NCBI GenBank assembly: GCA_025934385.1
Contig: JAICYE010000222.1
Span: 1 to 5,000, forward strand
Origin: Acidimicrobiia bacterium
GTDB taxonomy: Bacteria; Actinomycetota; Acidimicrobiia; IMCC26256; BP-133
DNA: 5,000 bases
Reading direction: 5' to 3'
Shown: one piece after another, positions 1 through 5,000 of the stretch
Position numbering within the stretch: the stretch's first letter is position 1
Layout: each line of letters starts with the position of its first letter
The notes under the pieces: model-generated
What the model saw: only the letters and a program-made list of their open reading frames with translations
Told to the model about the DNA's origin: nothing
Databases searched by the model: none
Translations under genes and position numbers: made by a program

Positions 1-483
1 CTCATCGACGAGGTCGACCGGGCCGACGACGAGTTCGAGGCGTTCCTCCTGGAGCTGCTGGCCGAAGGGGCGGTCACCATTCCCGAGCTGGGCACCGTCC
101 GGGCCGCGCATCCCCCCGTCGTCGTCCTCACCTCGAACCGGACCCGCGACCTGCACGACGCGCTCAAACGGCGCTGCCTCTACCACTGGATCGACTATCC
201 GCCGCTGGAGCGGACGGTGGCCATCATCCGCCGCCGGGTCCCCGCCGCCGCGACGACGCTGGCCGAACAGGTCGGGGCGGCCGTGGCCCGGCTCCGCAGC
301 CTCGACCTCCAGAAGCCCCCCGGCGTCGCCGAAGCCATCAACTGGGCGGCAGTGATCGGGCTGCTCGGCCTCGATCACCTCGACGAAACGGCCGTCGGGC
401 AGACGCTCGGGACGGTGCTCAAGTACCGGGAAGACGTCGACCTGACCCGGGACCGGGGTCTGGCCTGGGTGGCCGGGGGATGA
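1..483 (+). CDS. coxD: CoxD/MoxR-type AAA+ ATPase, C-terminal part (5' end outside window)
   Basis: This is the last 160 residues of an AAA+ ATPase; the frame is open from base 1, so the start and Walker A lie off the left edge. The visible part begins inside Walker B (LIDEVDRAD, residues 1-9 with acidic pair D3-E4). Sensor 1 follows (VVVLTSNRTRDL, Asn46), then an arginine-rich ALKRRCLYHW (53-62) where MoxR proteins carry the arginine finger, and a C-terminal lid with LDLQKPPGVAEAINWA (101-116). The segments 'KRRCLYHWIDYPP' and 'KPPGVAEAI' are typical of the CoxD branch of MoxR ATPases. Full-length members have about 290-300 residues, so roughly half is missing. Known role: CoxD is a cytoplasmic chaperone-like ATPase needed to build the active centre of molybdenum CO dehydrogenase. 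The stop overlaps the CoxE-type gene's start, so the two are almost certainly co-transcribed. An internal GTG at 217 is not the real start, because Walker B and sensor 1 lie upstream in frame. The family is certain; the exact substrate enzyme is inferred. Confidence 0.93.
   Translation, partial: LIDEVDRADDEFEAFLLELLAEGAVTIPELGTVRAAHPPVVVLTSNRTRDLHDALKRRCLYHWIDYPPLERTVAIIRRRVPAAATTLAEQVGAAVARLRSLDLQKPPGVAEAINWAAVIGLLGLDHLDETAVGQTLGTVLKYREDVDLTRDRGLAWVAGG
480..483 (+). promoter_or_regulatory. ATGA stop/start overlap (translational coupling site)
   Basis: The TGA stop of the CoxD-type ATPase (481-483) and the ATG of the CoxE-type gene (480-482) share the four bases ATGA. The bases before it are G-rich but hold no good Shine-Dalgarno sequence at the usual spacing. 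The second gene is therefore probably translated by ribosomes that finish the first. This would keep the ATPase and its VWA partner in fixed proportion. Confidence 0.8.
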
Positions 484-1670
484 CCGACCTGTCCGGCATC
501 GATTTGTCTGGCGTCGACCTGGCCGCCGTGGCCGGGTCTTTCGGGCAGCTCCTCCACGCCGCCGGTGTCCCCGTCACCCCGGAGCGCAGCGGCCGCTTCG
601 CCCGGGCCGTGGCACTGGCCGCCACGGTGGCAGCGGACGACGTCTACTGGCTCGGCCGGGTGACGCTGCTGACCGGCGCCGACCAGATCCCGACGTTCGA
701 TGCCGTCTTCGGCCAGCTGTTCCGGGGCCTCGTCGACGTCGCCGACCAGCGCGGCGACCCGAACGCGCCGTCCCCTTCAGCGGCGCGGCGGTCAGGGCCC
801 CGATCGGCTCCGACCCGGCCCGGCGAGCTGGCCGCCGTCGGCGGGACCGGCGGCGACCCTCCTGTGATGACCCCCGGCGGCGGTGTCGGCGAGGGGGACG
901 GCGAGGCGTTGCTGGCCGCCGCCAGCGCCGAGGAACGGTTGCGGACCAAGGACTTCGGTCACCTCACCCCCGAGGAGCTGGAAGCCCTGCGCGGCCTGAT
1001 CGCCGGCCTGGCGCTGGCTGCGCCGTTGCGGATCAGCCGGCGGCGGGTGCGGCACCACCGCGGGCGCCTCGACGTGCGGGCCACGCTCCGCCGGGCGCAT
1101 CGCCGCGGCGGCGACCCCGTCGACTGGATGCGCCGGCACCCGAAGCTCCGCCCCCGCCGGCTCGTCCTCATCGCCGACGTGTCCGGCTCGATGGAGCCCT
1201 ACACCCGTGCCTACCTCCACCTGCTCCACGGCGCCGTGCGGGGGGCGAAGGCCGAAGCGTTCGTCTTCGCCACCCGTCTCACCCGTCTCACCCGGGCGCT
1301 GGCCGCCACCGAGCCCGACGCCGCCCTCCGCCGGGCGGCCGCCGCCGCCCCCGACTGGTCCGGAGGCACCCGCATCGGCGCCGCCCTGGCCGATTTCAAC
1401 GACCGCTACGGTCGCCGCGGCGTCGCCCGGGGGGCTGTGGTGGTGATCGTCAGCGACGGGTGGGAAACGGGCGACCCCGCCGTCCTCGGCGAGCAGATGG
1501 CCCGCCTGGCCCGCCTCGCCCATCGTGTCGTGTGGGTCAACCCGAGGGCGGCCGCCGATTCCTACGAGCCGAGGGTCGCCGGCATGGCCGCCGCCCTCCC
1601 CCACGTGGACGCCTTCGTGAGCGGCCACTCCCTCGCCGCCCTCGAAACACTGCTCGCCACCCTGCAGTGA
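480..1670 (+). CDS. coxE: CoxE-type VWA domain protein, partner of the CoxD/MoxR ATPase
   Basis: A complete 396-residue protein of the CoxE-like VWA family. The N-terminal helical part (about 1-90) has the family-like stretch FGQLLHAAGVPVTPERSGRF (21-40). A Pro/Gly/Ala-rich linker of low complexity follows (about 91-150), then LRTKDFGHLTPEEL (154-167) and a basic segment rich in Arg and His (185-225). The VWA domain covers about 226-396. Its MIDAS is intact: DVSGS (Asp233, Ser235, Ser237), Thr297 in SGGTRIG and Asp326 in VSDGWE, so it should bind a divalent metal. No signal peptide or membrane segment is seen, so it is probably cytoplasmic. Known role: CoxE works with CoxD in maturing molybdenum CO dehydrogenase, and MoxR/VWA pairs generally act as chaperone-like assembly factors. 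The ATG at 480 is chosen because it overlaps the upstream stop as ATGA, a classic translational-coupling arrangement. Only a weak G-rich stretch precedes it, which fits reinitiation. Which hydroxylase it serves cannot be told from this window. Confidence 0.92.
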   Translation: MTDLSGIDLSGVDLAAVAGSFGQLLHAAGVPVTPERSGRFARAVALAATVAADDVYWLGRVTLLTGADQIPTFDAVFGQLFRGLVDVADQRGDPNAPSPSAARRSGPRSAPTRPGELAAVGGTGGDPPVMTPGGGVGEGDGEALLAAASAEERLRTKDFGHLTPEELEALRGLIAGLALAAPLRISRRRVRHHRGRLDVRATLRRAHRRGGDPVDWMRRHPKLRPRRLVLIADVSGSMEPYTRAYLHLLHGAVRGAKAEAFVFATRLTRLTRALAATEPDAALRRAAAAAPDWSGGTRIGAALADFNDRYGRRGVARGAVVVIVSDGWETGDPAVLGEQMARLARLAHRVVWVNPRAAADSYEPRVAGMAAALPHVDAFVSGHSLAALETLLATLQ

Positions 1671-1819
1671 GCCCGAGCGGCTTGGCGCGAGACCGCGTCA
1701 CCGCAGATACGTGGTTCCGCCGCCACGATCAGCAGCGATCCCGCCCAGTCGTCTACGGAGCAGAGCGCGGCGGCGTGTTCCCTGTGGAGGTGAGCGGATT
1801 TGAACCGCCGACGATGGAA
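1671..1819. other. intergenic gap between convergent genes
   Basis: About 150 non-coding bases separate the CoxE-type stop (1668-1670, + strand) from the stop of the large ATPase gene (1820-1822, - strand). Both genes end here, so no promoter is expected. The only notable content is the tRNA 3'-end-like segment listed separately. A short inverted repeat, CGTGG/CCACG (1710-1714 and 1723-1727), could form a 5-bp stem with an 8-base loop. It has no T-run on either side and is too weak to call a terminator. The gap looks slightly less GC-rich than the flanking genes by eye. Confidence 0.7.
1785..1809 (-). other. tRNA/tmRNA 3'-end fragment (T-arm plus 3' acceptor strand), possible att site
   Basis: Read on the minus strand, this stretch has the exact layout of the last 25 bases of a tRNA. 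T-stem GGCGG (1805-1809) is followed by the seven-base T-loop TTCAAAT (1798-1804), then CCGCT (1793-1797), which pairs with the first strand through four Watson-Crick pairs and one G-U pair. The 3' acceptor strand CACCTCC (1786-1792) and discriminator A (1785) complete it. The invariant G53, TTC and C61 positions are present, and CCA would not be encoded. The sequence 5' of it (toward higher coordinates) has no D-arm or anticodon arm and no GGAGGTG at tRNA distance, so this is not a complete tRNA. Integrases often target tRNA or ssrA 3' ends and leave such a copy at one junction, so an att scar is the likely explanation. A decayed tRNA or chance resemblance remains possible. The amino-acid identity cannot be read. 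Confidence 0.5.
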
Positions 1820-4800
1820 CTATTCCCCGCCACTTTGGCGCCAAATACCCCGGAGGCCCCGATCGTCAGGGGTGCCGTCGACGTCCCACGTGATGCCGGC
1901 TTCCCCGCGGTAGCGGCAATACGTGCCGGTGACGATTGTGCGCTGGAGGTGGCCGGCCAGTTCGGGCAGGGACGCCTCGAGTTTGCCGATGGCGTCCCGT
2001 ACCCGGGCGGCGATCGCCTTGCGGGCCCGTTCGGCGGGGTGGTTGGCGAAGTGGCGGGCCCGGCCGTGGGCGCCCTGGATCCGTCCGAGCTCCTCGAGTA
2101 GCGCCTGTCGCTCGGCAACGAGTCGGGCGGCGCGCTCGTCGTCGTGGTCGCTCGTGGCCTCGGCCCTCTCGGTCTCGAGGTCGGCGAGACGCTGGCGGTA
2201 GGCGTCGAGGGCGCGCCGGTCGGCGAGGGCGCCGGCGGCTCCCGAGCGCTCGGCGGCGTCCATGAGGTCGAGCGCGTGGATGTCCGTGCCGGGCGTGGCC
2301 AACAGGCGGGCGATGTCTCCAAGGCCCTTGGTGTGGGGCACGACGGCGCTGGCGCCGGCGAAGGTGATGTGCCACACGCCGCCCCGCCGGTGCATCGAGT
2401 TCCTCGTGGCCGGCGCCAGAGCGGCGGAGTGGACGTCGGCCAGATCGCGGCGGGCCTCCGCCTGCCAGCCCGTGGCGCCGAGGCGTTGGTAGGTGTCGGT
2501 CGCCTGTTCGAGCAGCTGCCGTGACCGGTCGGGCTGGTCGAGACCGGCGGCGAGCAGGCCGGCGGTGTGGGCGTGGCTGCCGGCGAAGGCCACGACCGCG
2601 CCGTTGACACCGCACGACCCGGTGAGGAGGGCGAGATCGTCGAGCAGCTCCGCACACAGGTCCCGGTCACCGAGGGCGACGGCGGCTTGGCTGAGCTCCC
2701 GGACGAAGACGGACCACAGGTAGGACTGGTCCGCCCGCCAGGTACCGAGGTCGACGACGGCGGCGACGTGGTGACGGGCGGCCTCCAGGTCGCCGGCCCG
2801 GGCGGAGAACCCGGCGGCGACGGCGTGGGCATGGATCGGCGCCCCCGTCCAGTGGTCGACGGCTTCGGCGGCGAAGGCGGACAGCTCGTCGGGCCGGCCG
2901 CGGGCTCGCACCAGCTCGAGGCGCTGCGACATGCGGACGTTGCCAGTGTCCGGCTCGCGTATGCGATCGCCGAGGGCGGCCGCCCGCTCGATGCGCTCGT
3001 CCGCTTCGTCGAGCCGGCCGCGCAACAGGGCGAGGCAGGCTCGCCTGGTCTCGGCCAGATAGCGATGGAGCGGCTGGCCCAGGCGGTCGAGGATGGCCAG
3101 GCAACCGTCGAGGGCGGCCCGGTAGGCGGGCGAGCCGTGCTCGAGCAGGGCGTTGGCCAGGAGCAGCTGGCCCTGGGCGTGGCGCTCGTCGTCGGAGGCG
3201 GCGAGGGCGACGGCGATGATCTCCCGGGCGAGGTCGGTTCGTTCGACCTCGGTGCCGGGTGTCCAGAGCACGTCGTGGCGGGCCAGGAGGCAGGCCGCCA
3301 GCGTGGCCGGATCGCCGGCTCGCCGACCCAGGTCCAGGGCCCGTTCGCTCAAGGGTCCCGCCCGGGGACGCTCTTCGGCCACCGAGTGCTGGAGCTCGCG
3401 GGCCAGCGCCGCGGTGAGCTGCGCTTCCCGCGCCAGGTCGGTGTCGGCGACGACGGCGAGGGCCCGGTCGAGTTCCCGCACGATCTCGTCCCGGCGAGCG
3501 GCGAAGCGGGCCCCGAGTTCGGCGGTGGCCAGCGCCACGCTGGCGGTGCGGTCAGGGTCGCCCATCCGGTCGGCCAGATCGCGGGCGGCGCGCAGCAGGC
3601 CCCGGGCGTCGAGAGTGCTCCCGGCCCGGGCGAGGGCGTCCGCCTCGGCCACGAGGATGTCGAAGAGTTGCTGGTCGGCGAGGTCGATGGCCGCCTCGGC
3701 GAGGCTGGCTCGGAGGCGGCGCAGGTGAGCGGCGGCCTCGGCGAAGGCCAGGGCCTCGCGTTCTGCCGTGGCGGCCTGGAGCGCCCATCGGACGGCCCGG
3801 TCCGGCCCGTCGAGCGGAATGGCGGCGATGAAGTGCCGGGCCAGTTCGGCCGGTGCGACCGACGCCGTTCGTGTCGCCCGTTCCTCGAGGGCCGATCCGA
3901 TCGCCTGGTGCAGCTTCACCCGGTGGGGGGCTTCGAGGCGGTCGTGGATCGTCTCGCGCAGCAGGTCGTGGGCGAAGTGGAGCCCGTCGCCGGTGGGCGT
4001 CAGGACCCCGGCCGCGACGGCGTCGCGGGCGGCGTCCTCGACGGCGAGGGGAGAGGCGTCGAGAGCCCGGGCGGCGACATCCGGCGAAAGGCCGGTGCCC
4101 ACGATCGCCGCCACCTCGAGCAGCGCCTGGGTCGGGCCCGGGAGCCGGGCCATCCGCCGTTCGATGACATCTCGGACGGCGGCGGGGATGTGGTCGACGG
4201 TGCCCTCGGCGTGGTCGGTGAGCAGGGCGACTTCCCGCACGAAGAACGGATGACCACCGGTGCGGCGGTGAATGGCGTCGGCGGTGGCACGGTCGATGTT
4301 CCGCCCGGTCAAGCGGGCCACCAACTCCCCGGTGGCGTTGGCGTCGAGGCCCTCGACGTGGACGTGCTCGCTGTGGCTGACGAGCGCTCCGAGCAGCGCC
4401 CGGGCCGAGGCGTCGAGCTCGTTGTGGCGGTAGGCGCCGATGAGGCAGACGCCCGACCGGTCAGCCGCGGCCCGGGCGACGAAGTCGAAGAGGGCCAATG
4501 ATGATGCGTCGGCCCAGTGGAGGTCATCGAGCACCACGACCAGGCCCCGCTCCTCTGCCAGCGTGTCGAGCAACCGGCTGGTGGCATCGAAGAGCAGGAG
4601 CCGGGCCCGGTCGGTCAGCTCGCCATGCGAGGCTTCACCGAGAGCCGGGACGATGGTGGCCAGGAGCGGCGCGTCGTCGCCGGACAGGCGGCGCGCCTCG
4701 TCGGCCCCGATCGCCCGCACCAGCCCGTCGAGGGCCTGGGTCCAGGGCCAATAGCCCGGAGCACCCGCCACGTCGAGACAGGTGCCCCACCCGATCCGGG

Positions 4801-4996
4801 CCCCCGGCCCGCCCGCCACCGCGGCGACCGCCCGGAGCAGGGACGTCTTCCCGACGCCGGCCTCCCCGGTGACCATCACCGTCACCCGCTGACCTTGAAG
4901 CGCCCGCCCGACCAGCACGCCGAGCCGGTTGAGCAACCGGTCGCGACCCACCAGCGTGGCGGCCATCGGGCGGCCGGCACCCAGAGTTTCGGACAC
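1820..4996 (-). CDS. large STAND-class (MalT/LuxR-like) ATPase with TPR-like region and conserved C-terminal domain
   Basis: About 1058 residues. The N-terminal NTPase (about 13-260) opens with LVGRDRLLNRL, then Walker A GEAGVGKT (44-51), Walker B VVVLDDLHWAD (153-163) and TGGHPFFVRE (246-255), the motif after the nucleotide fold in MalT-like AAA_16/STAND proteins. Residues 270-390 look like the winged-helix and helical part of the STAND module (RRMARLPGPTQALLEVAA, FAHDLLRETI). Residues about 390-860 are Ala/Leu/Arg-rich helices resembling degenerate TPRs, a likely ligand or protein sensor. There is no LuxR helix-turn-helix. Instead, residues 873-1030 hold a domain I recall at the C terminus of other actinobacterial ATPases: GVWHITFAG, HTKGLGDIARLLATPG, a charged coiled-coil-like stretch (930-972), then AERARKAIAARVRDAI and TGTYCRYRG. 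It may be the output module, possibly DNA-binding; this is inference. No transmembrane segment was seen. The GTG at 4996 is four bases from the window edge, and ATG at 4966 (residue 11) is an alternative without a clear ribosome site. The gene may begin further upstream. No specific pathway can be assigned. Confidence 0.88.
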   Translation of the reverse strand: MSETLGAGRPMAATLVGRDRLLNRLGVLVGRALQGQRVTVMVTGEAGVGKTSLLRAVAAVAGGPGARIGWGTCLDVAGAPGYWPWTQALDGLVRAIGADEARRLSGDDAPLLATIVPALGEASHGELTDRARLLLFDATSRLLDTLAEERGLVVVLDDLHWADASSLALFDFVARAAADRSGVCLIGAYRHNELDASARALLGALVSHSEHVHVEGLDANATGELVARLTGRNIDRATADAIHRRTGGHPFFVREVALLTDHAEGTVDHIPAAVRDVIERRMARLPGPTQALLEVAAIVGTGLSPDVAARALDASPLAVEDAARDAVAAGVLTPTGDGLHFAHDLLRETIHDRLEAPHRVKLHQAIGSALEERATRTASVAPAELARHFIAAIPLDGPDRAVRWALQAATAEREALAFAEAAAHLRRLRASLAEAAIDLADQQLFDILVAEADALARAGSTLDARGLLRAARDLADRMGDPDRTASVALATAELGARFAARRDEIVRELDRALAVVADTDLAREAQLTAALARELQHSVAEERPRAGPLSERALDLGRRAGDPATLAACLLARHDVLWTPGTEVERTDLAREIIAVALAASDDERHAQGQLLLANALLEHGSPAYRAALDGCLAILDRLGQPLHRYLAETRRACLALLRGRLDEADERIERAAALGDRIREPDTGNVRMSQRLELVRARGRPDELSAFAAEAVDHWTGAPIHAHAVAAGFSARAGDLEAARHHVAAVVDLGTWRADQSYLWSVFVRELSQAAVALGDRDLCAELLDDLALLTGSCGVNGAVVAFAGSHAHTAGLLAAGLDQPDRSRQLLEQATDTYQRLGATGWQAEARRDLADVHSAALAPATRNSMHRRGGVWHITFAGASAVVPHTKGLGDIARLLATPGTDIHALDLMDAAERSGAAGALADRRALDAYRQRLADLETERAEATSDHDDERAARLVAERQALLEELGRIQGAHGRARHFANHPAERARKAIAARVRDAIGKLEASLPELAGHLQRTIVTGTYCRYRGEAGITWDVDGTPDDRGLRGIWRQSGGE
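1834..1845. repeat. 12-bp perfect palindrome TTTGGCGCCAAA
   Basis: A perfect palindrome with no spacer, lying within the last codons of the large minus-strand ATPase gene (it spans the residues IWRQ near the C terminus). It could be a protein-binding site or a chance event. It is too short and lacks a loop, so it would not make a good terminator hairpin. It lies 25 bases from the tRNA-like fragment, which is the only reason to note it. No function is assigned. Confidence 0.3.
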
Positions 4997-5000
4997 GGCC

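Noticed and set aside
1272..1293. Tandem 9-base repeat ACCCGTCTC inside the CoxE-type gene
   Set aside because: It encodes TRLTRLTR right after the second strand of the VWA fold. This segment looks normal for CoxE-like proteins, so the repeat reflects codon choice rather than an expansion.
792..1628. 278-codon open frame on the - strand
   Set aside because: Antisense shadow of the CoxE-type gene. Its composition is dominated by Gly, His and Pro, with no domain, whereas the + strand frame has a complete MIDAS motif.
1710..1727. Hairpin CGTGG/CCACG as a bidirectional terminator
   Set aside because: Only five base pairs with an eight-base loop and no T-run on either side. Such stems are common by chance in GC-rich DNA.
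1785..1860. A complete tRNA gene on the - strand
   Set aside because: Only the T-arm and 3' acceptor strand are present. No D-arm, anticodon stem-loop or matching 5' acceptor GGAGGTG is found at tRNA distance.
1460..2101. 213-codon + strand frame spanning the CoxE-type end, the gap and the ATPase 3' end
   Set aside because: It overlaps two better-supported genes in other frames. It contains SGFEPPT, a peptide typical of spurious translation across the antisense of a tRNA T-arm, which instead supports the tRNA fragment.
1753..2832. 359-codon - strand frame overlapping the ATPase C-terminal half
   Set aside because: Out-of-frame shadow made of Pro, Ser, Thr and Arg repeats. The overlapping ATPase frame holds the conserved C-terminal domain.
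2567..4501. 644-codon open frame on the + strand
   Set aside because: It lies wholly antisense to the large ATPase gene. It is rich in Gly, Val and Glu with no recognisable domain, while the minus-strand frame has clear Walker motifs and family signatures. Long antisense open frames are expected in very GC-rich coding DNA.

Overview
The window is very GC-rich and codes densely, with strong G/C bias at third codon positions. It holds three genes and one short non-coding gap. The protein families and composition suggest a high-GC actinobacterium. An Acidimicrobiia or Mycobacterium-like relative would fit, but this is inference: nothing here fixes the taxon.

Left part (1-1670, + strand): the C-terminal half of a CoxD/MoxR-type AAA+ ATPase runs in from the left edge. 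It overlaps by four bases (ATGA) with a complete gene for a CoxE-type von Willebrand factor A (VWA) protein with an intact metal-binding MIDAS motif. This ATPase/VWA pair is the CoxD-CoxE pair of cox gene clusters, where it helps mature molybdenum-containing carbon monoxide dehydrogenase or related molybdenum hydroxylases. The hydroxylase subunits themselves are not in the window.

Middle (1671-1819): a gap of about 150 bases between convergent genes, with no strong intrinsic terminator. It contains a 25-base stretch (1785-1809, minus strand) with the structure of a tRNA (or tmRNA) T-arm plus 3' acceptor strand and discriminator A. No 5' half is present. The best reading is an attachment-site scar of an integrated element, or a tRNA remnant.

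Right part (1820-4996, - strand): one gene of about 1058 codons fills the rest. It encodes a large MalT/LuxR-like signal-transduction ATPase (STAND class) with an N-terminal NTPase, a long helical TPR-like middle and a conserved C-terminal domain where a LuxR helix-turn-helix would be expected. Its true start may lie beyond the right edge. If the tRNA fragment is an att scar, its orientation puts this gene on the mobile-element side and the cox genes on the old chromosome side. No complete RNA gene, insertion sequence or CRISPR array was seen.
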